Part shown: piece after piece, positions 1 to 11,240 of the stretch
Layout of the letters: each line of letters starts with the position of its first letter
Position numbering within the stretch: the stretch's first letter is position 1
NCBI GenBank assembly: GCA_020747065.1
Contig: JAGMVK010000029.1
Coordinates: forward strand, 62,001 to 126,000
Source of the DNA: Cadophora sp. MPI-SDFR-AT-0126
Taxonomy: Eukaryota; Ascomycota; Leotiomycetes; Helotiales; Ploettnerulaceae
Reading direction: 5' to 3'
Length of the DNA: 64,000 bases
Made by a program: the position numbers and the translations under genes
Notes under the pieces: generated by a model
What the model saw: only the letters and a program-made list of their open reading frames with translations
Told to the model about the DNA's origin: nothing
Databases searched by the model: none

Positions 1-1414
1 AGCATGGGGTAAATATGGCTCAAGGTAAGTAGACTGATACTAGACTGGAATGTGGCGCTGACAACCAGGAAGGGCTAAGATTCATGGCGCAGAAGTACAG
101 GATGACGAGAAATCAGAGCCTTGTAGATCAAACTCGTGCTGCTGTCGACATGACTTTCAGATACCAGGGGACGGATTCTGGATCAATAACAGCAGACGAG
201 TATGTTGGAGGCACGAGTCCACAGCGTGGGTAGGTTATCCTTCTTTGTTCCGTATGCAATACTGAATTTCGGTTGAAGATCCGAGCTGTGTATGTCTGTC
301 GAGTCGATATTCTCTTTGTCATATCTCTATCGACTGCTTGGAGATAATGCCTTTGCGGATAGAGCAGAGTTAGCGGCCTTCAATGCATTCCCTGCTGCAA
401 TCAGCCCAGATTTCTGGTCCCACCAATACGTTACGCAGACCAATCAACCATGGTCGCAAAACCTCACTGGAAAGCCCTTCTTCAACGTAGTTAGCTATGG
501 GAACGTGTTCGGTCTGGAGCCAAATTTCGTAAGCGAACCTTCCCGCCTGTAACTTCTAGTGCTGACAAGTATTTCTTCAGCCATGTTGCACTGTAAATCA
601 TGGGCAGGCACTGCCAAAATTTGTCATGTCATCGTTTGTCTCAACATCGGACTCGGGACTTGTCCAGATGTTCCTCATCCCTGCTACCGTCTCTACCAAG
701 ATCAAGGGGAAGAAAGTTGACATAGAGTGCGAAACGGCCTATCCTTTTGGCTCGGTGTTGAGGTACAAAATCCAGTCGACAGGAAACTTCGATTTCTTCG
801 TACGCATCCCGGAATGGGCACTCTCAACTTCAACCGTGAAGATCAACCAGGGATATGCTCAATCAATAGATACCTCAGAGGCGTCGCTTCAGAAAATTAA
901 GATTTCACCAGGGACCACAAGCATCGAGATTAACCTGGAGGCCGAGACACGAGTTGTCCCCAAGCCAAACAACACAGTCGCTATATACCATGGCGCGCTC
1001 TTTTACGCCCTGGACATCAATTACACGACAGCTAAGCACCCAGCACGTAGCTGGCTATCTCATGAGCCGATACCCGCCAATGAAACAGATCCACGAGCTC
1101 TGGACCACACGCTCACTCCCACCACGCCTTGGAAAGTGGCTATCGATCCCTCGCAGCTGCGTTTCGAGTCGTTCTTGAAGGACGGAAAGAAATTACCTAA
1201 TCCAATATTTGCTCGGGGAGCACCACCCATTGTAATTTGGGCAGCTGCACAAGAAATCGAATGGCCCGTGTCGAAGGGTACTGCTGATATGCCCCCTGAT
1301 CCTGTTGAATTGGTTGGATCTCCATTCTGGGCAAGACTGGTGCCATATGGAAGTGCGAAACTACATATGGGACAATTGCCATCTGTTAGCCTTCCAAAGT
1401 TAGACAGTCCATGA
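1..1414 (+). CDS. GH127-type beta-L-arabinofuranosidase, 3' part (5' end outside window)
   Basis: Exons read as <1-8, 69-229, 279-528 and 581-1414; the introns are 60, 49 and 52 bp and the frame stays open to the stop at 1412-1414. The product belongs to the glycoside hydrolase family 127 (DUF1680) fold, whose characterised members release L-arabinofuranose with a cysteine nucleophile next to a zinc site. Two pieces of that site are visible: an E-x-C motif (SELC, codons starting at 279) and the Cys-Cys pair PCCTVNHGQ at the start of the last exon. The stretches HQYVTQTNQPW and FDFFVRIPEWA are also typical of the family. The C-terminal 278 codons form the beta-rich region. Secretion cannot be judged because the N-terminus is missing. 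It is convergent with the next gene, with 235 bp between stops. The first intron (9-68) is the least certain. Confidence 0.85.
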
Positions 1415-1649
1415 ATTAGCTACATATAATATCCTCAAGCCTAAAGTGGGATTTGGAGAAATGAAAACACACTCATAATTCTCGAAGTTCTCGCTCTTTG
1501 TTGCTCAAATTATAGCCTCTTTATGTCCGTATCCCTCTATCGTCATAGTTATGACCAGATTTTATATAAGTCCTGATTGTGGGGCTCGTATCGAAGAGCA
1601 ACCACTCTGCTGGGTCCCGATTCACCTCCCACGGAGCTCGAATCACCAC

Positions 1650-2860
1650 TCAGGATTTTGCTTTCGGCCCAAAGCCCGGTATCCCACCAAGCGAACCAAA
1701 AATATCGCCAATATAATTGTCAGCCTTTACTCCCATCCTAAGGGTATCCCAGCTTCCCAGAATGCCTTCGACCACTTTCATCCCTGAAAGATACAGATTC
1801 CTGCATGCGGGTTTAAAGCCTCCGTGATCGATAATGAAAGGCAGCGACACTACGTAAGCAGGGTCATGACTCCGATCGAAGTTGGATCCCGCTCTCATCA
1901 GAACAACACGGGAGAAATCCACCTTTTCTTGAAGTGCGGCCCTCAGTAGAGCTGCCAAGACTGCTGTATCTTCCATCGCCGTCATAAAGTATTGAGCCTG
2001 ACCAGCCGTGTATAGCTTAACAAGATCTTCAAACCCCTCGGCAAGATATTTCCCATGAAAGAACATGTTACTAGCCGTCACATCTCCTTCGACCACACTC
2101 GGCGTCTGTGATGCAGCAGCATCAAAAACACCACTCTCCGATCCAGCATACAACGCTCGATTCTCAATCGCTGCATCAGAATCGACCAGATCCGCACCTC
2201 TGGCAAGTTTTATAGCAAGCTGCCTCAAATTGTCGTTGAGCTCAAAGACCTCTGAGCCAGTGAAATTTCTGGGAAATGAGCCGTGCGAAGGCGAGCCAAT
2301 TGGCAGGTACCCAGTTTTCCACGAGGCTGGTGTTTCTCTGGCGTCAAATTCGAGCTGTATGTCTACCTGTACAGCGAATCTTGCGAGAGCTACTGAGCCA
2401 ATCGTGGATACTTTGGGGTTTACGCCAGCGATGCCAGAGAGGATGAAGTAGCTTTTGGTGAGGTCGAACAGAGGTGATGAAGTAAGTGCGGAGATAGATA
2501 GTGCAGCGTTGATCACTTCGACTTTATCAGCTGAATATGTGGCCTGGAGATGAGGATGCGGTACAGGCTACCCCAGTGGTCACTAGACAGACGCCTTCCT
2601 CCGCGTCATAATGCACAATGTCGTTGCCATGAGACAATCCAGGAACTTGGATGACGTTGTCGAAATTAAAGGCACTCTCGTCTGAAAGCCAGTTTGCAGC
2701 TTCCTGACCGAACTGGGAAAAAGTAAGTACTTTGGATTGTGATCGTGGTTGTTTCTTCCCTCACCATAGTAATGATGAAGACCTTTGGTGCAATTCGATC
2801 GCTTGCAGAGGGAGGAGGTGTTTCCTGAGAAAGGCCGGAAGACTTTCCTAGTGTACCCAT
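1650..2860 (-). CDS. Purine nucleoside permease (NUP family), possible defect at one exon junction
   Basis: NUP-family proteins import purine nucleosides. Exons read as 2860-2765, 2712-2572 and about 2543-1650. The N-terminal APKVFIITM plus FGQEAANW and the downstream FDLTKSYFILSGIAGVNPKV are family signatures, as is GSEVFELNDNLRQLA. The first intron (52 bp) has normal signals. Joining exon 2 (ending LVTTG) to exon 3 in frame needs an intron of only 28 bp (2544-2571). The larger alternative (2522-2571) puts a stop three codons into the exon. So either a very short intron is spliced, or a small indel has broken the gene. No signal peptide is visible before the start at 2860, so an upstream exon may be missing. 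Read with the short intron it is 376 aa, close to the family's usual size as I recall it. Confidence 0.75.
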
Positions 2861-3364
2861 ACTTTTAAGTAGGTAAAGTCCTGAGGTTCGTTACTACGGT
2901 TGCGTTTCTGATATTTGGAACCTGATCTTGACATTGGAAAGGAGAAGTGGGGGTGAGTAATCATGTCCTGCGTTTTCCCCGAGCCGTTCATGCAGGTGGT
3001 CGCGCGTGTGATCTCGCTTAAACCTGCCCAGGAGCTGGGAGCTGGCTCTAGGTGCGACTTTGGTAAGATATGTGAAATGTTGAATTGCTAGACGTGGAAT
3101 CTGCACTGTCCACAGAGTCCACTTCACTCATCGCCATCTGCAGCGTACCTTGATTCACAAAGAAGAAGTTTCTGAGCGGAAGCCCAGAAGCAAGTTGAAC
3201 GAGGCATTGGATGTTTTCTAGAACATTTTATTCATCAGAGCAATATGTAAAGAATCTGCAAGCGCGCCTATATACATGAGATTGGACATCGTAGTACGAA
3301 AGAACACTCATTCAATCGTGATCTGCTGGTATAATAACTCCCCAACCCCATCCTCATGGACCCT
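2861..3364. other. Intergenic, no gene seen
   Basis: This lies upstream of the purine permease and downstream of the sugar transporter. A 77-codon minus-strand frame at 2894-3127 has no family resemblance and no signal peptide. It is probably leader and 3' untranslated sequence. Confidence 0.4.
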
Positions 3365-5300
3365 CTAGTTCTTCTCGCTGAACTCAAATTCCCCGACATC
3401 TTTCTTGGTGCTGTAATCATCGACACCTTCAACCTCAACAATCTCGGTATGCTCACCAGCAAACTGGTCGACTTTGGTAGAAGCAAACTTGCGAGCAGAA
3501 ACCTTGTGCTCAAAGAGGACATCGAGTTCACCGTAGGTGCGTCCCTTTGGCTCCGGAAGGCGGAAGTAAGACCATGTCCACAGCAAGGCACAGCAGCCAG
3601 CCCAGAACAACCCCGACTTAGGACCCCAGTTCCATGCATTAACACCAAGCATAGCAGGCACAAGAGCGCTGTTGATGATACCACCAATGTTGTAGAAGTT
3701 TCGGGCCAAGACGACAGTCTTGATCTTGAGACGAGTCGATGGGATCTCAGCAACCAAGCAGTAGCAGACTGGGCCAACGGTAAGATCGTAGACGAAGGTG
3801 TAGACCATGAGTAGAGATCCAACACCCCAAGAAGCGCCTGTGTTTGCTTCACCGGCGAATCCGAGTCCACCAATGATCACCAAGATGGCGAACATGGCAC
3901 CGAGGCCCCAAAGATAGATTGTACGACGTCCAGCGTATTGCATCAAGAACCAAGAGAGAATAGTACCAACAGCTCCCATTCCAGATTGTCCAATGTTAAG
4001 CGAAAAGGCGTGGGAGTCATCGAGACCGGCGCGTTGATAGACTTGAACAGCGAAACCAATGAGGGCTGCACCGCAGAAAGCTTGAGCCAGCCATGCGACG
4101 GAGGCAATTTCAGTACGGCGAAGATCAGTGCCACGGAAACAATCCCAATAGTTGGTGCCAGCTGAAATGGCAATTTCGAGTTCGTTGGTCGACTTCATCA
4201 TCATAACCTGGTCGTGGACGTTGAAGTCGACACCACTGCCCTTGGAAGTGAGTTTGAGGAGAGATTTCTTGGCATCTTCGAGACGACCCTTTCTAACCAA
4301 CCACCTGATGAATAAATCAGCATTACCATTCCAGGAAAGTTTTGAAGAGGCATACCATGGAGACTCAGGAGCGAAAATAACACCAATGATAATCAAAGGT
4401 GGCCAGACCCATTGAATCGCAAAAGGGATCTTGTAAGCCCATTGATCATCGCGAGTGAGGAAACTTTTGAGGACACCAGCAGCAATCAACTGACCAATAA
4501 CCCAGCACAAGTTGACATAGGTGGTGAGGTAAGCACGGATCTTGACAGGCGCGACTTCAGAGGCGTAGGTGGTGGTCAAAGTCTGGAACACCCCCCACGG
4601 GATGCCCTGCAGGACTGCACCGGCAAGGAAGGTTTCGATATTTTGTGAGAAGAAAGGAATGAAGATCATGGCAGTCATGAGGATAAGAGAGCCGAACATG
4701 GTCTTCTTGTATCCGATCTTGTCGGAGATCCAACCATTGAGGTACAGACCAATGATCTGGCCAACCTGTCCCGCAGCGCCGACGGAGGTCTGCCACCTGG
4801 AGCTAACGACACGGTCGCCCGGCAGGGCATTCTCGCTGGTATCGATTTGATCACCAAACCTGTTTCGGAAACTGGAGGACATTAGCGAATGCCGGTAAAC
4901 ACCTAAAGTTAAGTACGTACGGTTTGAAACCCCAGAAAGAACCGAGAAGGGCAGTGTCGTATCCTTCCATGACAATTGCCGTGGAGAAGATGAGGGAGAA
5001 AGCAACAGCCTTTGGGTACAGGCGGAGGCACTCCTTGACGGTCATATTATGCTCACGATCGGTAGCACTTCGAGCATTGTTGTTTTGCTCCTATAATTCC
5101 CTGTCAGTTGGGGTTTCCAGTGAAGTGAGATGTCGGAGGTCGTCGATGGGGTTTAGCAAATTTGGGCGAGGGGAAATGAGACATACTGCAAGGTCCGAAT
5201 TCATGACGCTCATCTTCCGGACATTGGTATCGTAGACACGGAGAATATCATCGCCCCGCGACTCGACGGGAACAATGGAAGACTTGCGTTCGCCTGCCAT
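3365..5300 (-). CDS. MFS sugar/H+ symporter (SP family, alpha-glucoside permease type)
   Basis: Plasma-membrane importer of hexoses or alpha-glucosides by resemblance to fungal maltose/alpha-glucoside permeases; the substrate is inferred. Exons 5300-5187, 5090-4921 and 4871-3365 add to 597 codons (596 aa). Introns are 96 and 49 bp. Visible signatures: MEGYDTALLGSFWGFK in TM1, GWISDKIGYKKTM in the loop after TM2, PESPWY at the end of the first half, AGRRTIY in loop 8-9 and PEPKGRTYGELDVLFE after TM12. About twelve hydrophobic segments are present, and the tail is acidic. The start at 5300 opens MAGERKSSIVP and lies close behind a CATCA-repeat leader. The gene is divergent from the NmrA gene across a 4.1-kb empty interval. 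Confidence 0.92.
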
Positions 5301-5305
5301 TGTGT

Positions 5306-5331
5306 TGATGTGATGTGATGTGATGTGATGG
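5306..5331. repeat. TGATG pentanucleotide repeat (about 5 copies)
   Basis: Tandem TGATG units on the plus strand, read CATCA on the strand of the sugar transporter. They end only a few bases before its start codon, so they should lie in its 5' untranslated leader. Confidence 0.9.
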
Positions 5332-6041
5332 TATTGATGTTGAGGCGGAGGAGGATGGAAGGAAGGATCGGATGTGTGGATGTGAAGAGAGGCTTCAATC
5401 TCAAGGAGATATTGATGCGATGTGATTGATGATGCTGAGATGAGATGAGAGTATCACAGGGGGAACATGGCTGGACTTATATACAGGGAGGAGGCATGAC
5501 AGCGACGGTGACACTGAGGTCGAGATTTGGATGCAATGAATGGCATGCGACTTGGCGAGCGAGGGAGAGGAGAATATGGAGAGAGGGCGAGACCCCATGG
5601 TGGTGGTGGTGTTGGGGTGCTTAGTTAGTTAGTCTAGTCTAGTTTTAGTGTTGGAGACACACGCACGCCCACCCGCCCACACATTGACTGACTGACCATC
5701 CATCGGCCCGCATTTCTGTCTTGTCTTGTTTTGTCTTGTCTTGTCTTCAGTCTTCGTGTCTGGGTTTGGTTTTCTTTGTCTGGTCCAGTAGAGTCCAGCT
5801 CCAGTCAGTCCGGGATTTAGCGAGAGAAAAAACGCCCCTGAGTTGCACTCACTGCACACTGCATGCACACTGCAAGCTGTACCCATGGCATGGGCTTAAG
5901 TTTGAGTTTTAGCGGGGGGTGGGGGGGCTCTCGCTGAGAATAGCGAGAGGAGTTTGGAGGTTCACTAAGCGGTTCCTGTTCTGTGGTGTGGTGGTGGGTG
6001 TACACTGTAATTGTGTGCGTTTTGCAAAGCCTGGTCCCCCT

Positions 6042-6089
6042 GGCTTTGGCTTTGGCTTTGGCTTTGGCTTTGGCTTTGGCTTTGGCTTT
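6042..6089. repeat. GGCTTT hexanucleotide array, 8 perfect copies
   Basis: Eight uninterrupted GGCTTT units. The period is a multiple of three, so all frames stay open and give artificial LA, WL or FG repeats. No surrounding coding signal supports a protein. Confidence 0.95.
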
Positions 6090-9000
6090 GGCTGCTTTGC
6101 ATGGCCATACGGCCGGCCTGCCTGCCTGCCTGCACCCATCCCATCATCCAACCCGAGTGGCGGGCGGGCGGGGCAGGCATAGACCTGAATGAATGGCTGT
6201 ATTTTGATTGGCAGCACAAGGCTCAGCTGGTCCACTGCACGCACGGCTTCGGCTGAATTTTCATTGGGCAATTAACTGGCTTCGCTTGATCATAACCATG
6301 ATGTTTCTGTTCATATCCCGCGTATTCATGTTCCTGTTCCTGTTACCCCAGCCTTTCATGCGTTTTGCTTGCATTGTAGACTTTGCTTCTCCATCTTCAA
6401 TTAGCTGGGACGGGGATGGACGCTGGGAGCCTTGCCCATGATAGGGCACGGTCAGTCAGTCATGGTGAAATTGTTCGTACCTGTACCTCCGTACAGTCGA
6501 CCTGTCCATGAAAGCTGGGAAAAGGCGTGCAGGATCATTCTTCTAGTTGTAGTTGTACAGAGGTATGCACTGAACAGCCCAGTAGATAGCAGTACCCTTT
6601 CTCGGCAGCTGCCGCATGCTCAATGACATGCCGCCGGAACCTGAGGTCTCACTTTGTCTCGCCACATCTGCCCTTAGCCTACGGAGAGACAGAAAGACCT
6701 CCCCTGGTGCCAAAACCCCGCAATCCCTCGAACGCCACGAAGAACGACCCAAGAAATCCCCAGACACCAGAAATGGAATGGATTGGGAAGGGAGGGGAGG
6801 GAGATGCTCATTCTGTGAGCCAATCACTGTCCGCTAATTTTATCGCTTTTTTGTCCGGCTCTACTCTTTCACTCTTTCTTATTACACCCTCACTCACTGC
6901 TTGCGTGCCACGTTCTCAGTACTTTCTCCAGAAAGCTGGAGAAGGACCGGTTAGTGAGACCTGAGGCTGAACGCGCGCCACTCGTTGATCGATGTCCCAG
7001 TGCGACCTTCTAACATTGAGAAGTCAGACCATTCAATGTATGACGTTGTGTCTCACCTCGTTGTGAATCAGGATATTTTCATTCTCATATGTGGTTGTAC
7101 ATGTACATTTTTCTACGTATATTGTCTCTCACACCAACAGTCTCCGTTCATTGTAGACAATTACGTAGTCATGTACTACATCATGGTACAATACACCAAG
7201 GTGTGGTGCACATCCTATTCACTTTCTAGAATACCAAGCTTTGAGGCGTTGTGTCCATATGACTGAGATACCTTCGTACGCAGTCTAGTAATACAGTCTA
7301 GTGTTTTGTCGAGCTCTCCCACTCCACGAGGCAGCGTCAAATCACCCGCGTCGGCTCTATTTCCCCCCAGATATGCGTGGCCTTCCCCAGTGGTACCCCG
7401 CGGCTCCAGATTAGGTTTATTATTCGGCCCAGTCATTCGGTTTCGGCTGCTTGGGGCCAGCCAGAACAATAGTGCGTGGATCCTAGCCAAGAGCTTCCTT
7501 CAGATCTTGGCCTGAAACAGAATTGAAGTGCAGATCTTGTGATTGTGGAGAGTGGAAACTTCGTAATAATCTCTTTGAGCGATAATTCCAGACTAGATAG
7601 CGATCAAACGATTGCATCTTTTAGTCGCTGAATTATTCGCTGAAAATATCGTTCCTGATTTACTGGATGTTAAGCGAGGGTATCGACGAGTATGGGATTT
7701 GGCTAACATGGAATCTCAACTTCTCGATCTCTGATCACGCACTGGAAAATAACAGCGAGCATCTCCAACATACCTCGAAAGCCATGTGTATCTTCCTCAG
7801 GCCCCATTCTGTCACTTAGGCCACGCTTCATCAACTTCCTAGGTCGTTTGTTCGATTAGAAAGCACATTCGGACATTGCAGATACCTTCTCGAATTCGAT
7901 GGAATAGTTACGAGTACACATTTCCTCTACGTACACGAATTATTCAATAGCTGGCAGTTCATACATCGCTTCAGTCTTTGCGAATCACCCTCGAAGCCCC
8001 TGTAACATCATTGATGAAACCGAAAAGGTCGGCGTGATTCAGCAACAGGAAGTAAGGCCTTGCAATATCATATTGCTGTCACAACGAAAGCTCATTAGGT
8101 TATAGATACGAGCATTTGCCCATATATGGTGCACTGCAATGGGCGTCTTCGCCACTGCCATCGATGCGATCCTTCCTTGCCCTCAACGATAAACAAGCAT
8201 TCAGTCACTCACGGGCCTCGAAGAGACGACCAACAATTTCGCCCACGACAACGAGCAACGAGGTTTTAGAGAACTCCGTTTAGATCATCTTAGCCATTCG
8301 AACAAACCCTGCCCTTTGATCGCAGAGTTAGAACACTGCGATGATAGAGTGCGCGAGGCTGCCAGAGAACTCCCAGGCGGATCACTCCCATCAAAAACGT
8401 CCACTCCTGTTCTATGGTATTGTATGAGAGAAACGTATTGCTATTTTCTGTGGTTTCTCATTAAGAACGCCTATTGTTGTATTCCAAGATTTGTTGCCTA
8501 AACACCCTATCCTTAAGCTCTGTGGTTACTGATGTGCTATTTTGTTTCTTGTCGTCATTGTTTAGTTCTATGTCGTCTGAGGCAAGTGCTGATCCAGTGC
8601 TTCTGAAGTTGTACTCCTAACGGTACTTCTGTGTATAGGTCTGATGCTTCCCACCTCTGTTTTTTGGCCTGAAGCCTAGAGGTCTTTCGATTGTATGACT
8701 TGACTGGACACTGACGGTGGGCTTGTCTACCAGAATTTTGAACCGTGTGGTAATGACAAAGTCTATGTCCAGTATCTCATCGGATCTTGTCACAAGAGCG
8801 ATAACAATGTGTAAGTTATTTAACATATTATAGCCTTTCGTGACTACTAGAAAGTCACAATAGCCTACAGTGAATCTCGGCCAGCCTACTCGTTAAGACT
8901 TGATCGGAGTTACCATCGGCTTACAAAGGTTCGGTTAAATGGACAGTGGCTAAAGACTTTCCTTACCATTCATTTGTAAGACTCCTTGGCCGCCAAGACA

Positions 9001-9395
9001 CTAGTGTCCTCTCAGATTTCTTTCCAATTGTCTTGATACTTGTAATCCTGGTCAACGGGCTTTATCAATGGTCCGCCTTTCGCCTGGAGGTCATGGCGAT
9101 TGAAGCGAACCCCAGAGAATATTTCAGTATAATGAGAAAAGAGGGGAAGCTAATGGTATCTTGGTTTGTATCTTCGACTTTCACTGGACTTCCTGCCGGG
9201 ATATAATCGGACCTTAACGACACGATTTCTTGATAATACCGTATTTGTAGCCTGCAAGATCCTTGTGGCATTAAGTTAGCATATGAAAACGTTCTGTTTC
9301 ATCATCTGGTACAAGGTTCTTGCCTTTCCAGTCACTTTTCTTTTCACTACCCAGCTCTCACCCACCAGTCTAGTATCGCTAGCAAATCTACAAAC

Positions 9396-10449
9396 ATGCC
9401 ATTTCTCGTTGCAGTTGCCGGTGTCTCAGGAAGATTCGGTCGATGCGTCGTTCAGGAACTCCTGAAGAAGCCTGACACTTTGGTACGAGGCCTTGTCAGA
9501 GACAGTTCCAAGGTCCCTGCTGCAATTCGATCATCGTCTGCCTTTGAGCTACTAGAAGGTGATGTCACCGACGATGTTACTCTTCGTAAACTTGTCAAAG
9601 GAGCAGATGTTGTCATATCTGCTCTTCTGGGCAGCGACTCAATCATGATCGAGGCGCAAAAGCAATTGATTGATCTGTCTGAGGAGGCGAACGTTCCACG
9701 TTTCATCGCAAGCGACTATACGCTCGACTATACCAAACTGGAGTATGGCCAGCTTCCTTCCAAAGACCCAATGAAAAAGATATACGAATATCTACGGGGC
9801 AAAAGCATCAAAGGCGTTCATGTCTTCATCGGCGCATTTCTGGATACTTTCTGGACGCAGTGGTTTGGAATCTGGAATCCTGAAGAGTGGTCGCTCTCTT
9901 TCTGGGGCACAGGCGATGAAATTTGGGAGCTCACTAGTTATGAGAATACGGCAGAGTTTGTTGCGGAGCTTGCGCTTGACAACAATGCGACTGGTATCCA
10001 AAATTGTAGGTGCCTAATTCGTGTACCAAGTATCATCTGAATGATAGGCTGACCGAAGCTAGTTGTTGGAGACAGGATAAGCATTCGAGGTATCGCAGAA
10101 CTCTTCGAAGAAGTTCACGGGCAGAAACTTTCACTCAGGCAGCTGGGCTCTCTCGACGACCTCAAGACAGTGATAGACTCAACTAATACGGACGAAGATC
10201 CTATGACTTGGCTCCCGTTGTCAGTGCCTTTTTTCTTCATCTCTTCCCTTCCAAACCAAAGTTGTCCACAGAGTAACCTGTGCTAGGTTCTACCAATATT
10301 ACTGCTCAAATGGTCAGACTCACGTCGGTCCTGGTGCTTTGAGAACGCCGTATTTTGCCCTCCAACATAGACGTGTGAAAGAATACCTGCAAAACCACTC
10401 TACGGAGTCTCTAGCCACTGCTATGTTTGTCGTGGGAACGAAGAACTGA
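9396..10449 (+). CDS. NmrA-like NAD(P)-binding protein (isoflavone-reductase-like)
   Basis: Exons 9396-10005, 10063-10219 and 10287-10449 give 309 aa; introns are 57 and 67 bp. The N-terminus VAVAGVSGRFGR is a GxxGxxG dinucleotide-binding loop of the NmrA / atypical short-chain dehydrogenase type. It is followed by an acidic GDVTDD segment and VPRFIASDYTLDYT, the region that aligns with NmrA/isoflavone-reductase proteins. No Tyr-x-x-x-Lys catalytic pair is evident, so it may sense redox cofactors or reduce a small molecule. The start is the first ATG of the frame, and the preceding leader is C/A/T-rich. Substrate unknown. Family call is confident; role is inferred. Confidence 0.88.
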
Positions 10450-11240
10450 TATTTGTTGTTTTCGGTGCGAGTGGATTGTGTCCCGAAATCAGGTTCTAAG
10501 AAGGGGTGGTTGGATTAATGGATTTCATATTGAGTATATCAATCGTCGAACATGTCTTTCTAGTTTTTATTTCCCGGTTTGTGTTGATATTTGATGCTCT
10601 GGACTCGCGTGATCTATGATTATATAGTTTCCAACTTTACTTTTGCCACGAGCCTACTACTCAATTTCTCCACGTAAGTGATACTTTTATTAAATTGATT
10701 TTTTGGTGTTATAATTTTCATTAAGTCTAATACTTATTGAGGAATTTATATTTAGACTTAAAGTATTTCATAATAACTCTCTTCTTTTCCTATGCGCTTA
10801 TTATCTTAGATTCTATATTCTTTCTTAATAGTTTTTAATATACCCTTTTTGAATCAAAATATTTTATAGAGGCATATAAGATAATTTTTATATCCTGACA
10901 ATATCCATACCACATGTACGTATACGTCAAACTGGCACCTTGAGAAGATTATGCAGACGGATGACGCTCATATAATGCAGAAAACAAGAACTGACGACTG
11001 TAAGTTCTCAACACATCTTACTTCCCGCGAGAAGAGAGCATCAAGCAATTGACTCTCACACAGGCAACTGTCCAATGTATGGTTACCACAATGCTCGTTG
11101 AAAGTATGATGGACATAGTGATGATAAAAGCGTAGACCCTGCTGCTGAGGAGGACTCGAGTCATGACAGGGCCATGTGTTGTAAACGATAAAGGAAGAGA
11201 GGTCGTTGGTAGTCGCACTGAGATCGAAAATGCTTTGTTA
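10450..11240. other. Convergent intergenic region with an AT-rich island
   Basis: This separates the stops of the NmrA and F-box genes. Positions about 10,630-10,900 are markedly rich in A and T (many TTTA, TATA and ATTT words), unlike the rest of the window. No gene is seen. Confidence 0.6.

Larger units (their letters stand above)
5301..9395. other. 4.1-kb gene-free interval with microsatellites
   Basis: No frame here shows family resemblance or consistent splice-linked exons on either strand. It holds the leader of the sugar transporter (CATCA repeats at the left edge), TTTTGTCTTGTC-type slippage near 5720-5745, a GGCTTT array at 6042-6089 and a GGCCGG/CCTGCC-rich patch at 6110-6135. The longest frames (for example 113 codons at 6623 and 86 codons at 8946) look like chance. 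Confidence 0.5.

Noticed and set aside
5919..6271. Frames with LA, WL, FG or QS repeats around the GGCTTT array
   Set aside because: A period-six repeat keeps all frames open. There is no start context, splice support or non-repeat coding sequence.
8946..9206. 86-codon frame with a hydrophobic stretch upstream of the NmrA gene
   Set aside because: Short, no homologue recognised, no splice partners; probably chance in the promoter region.
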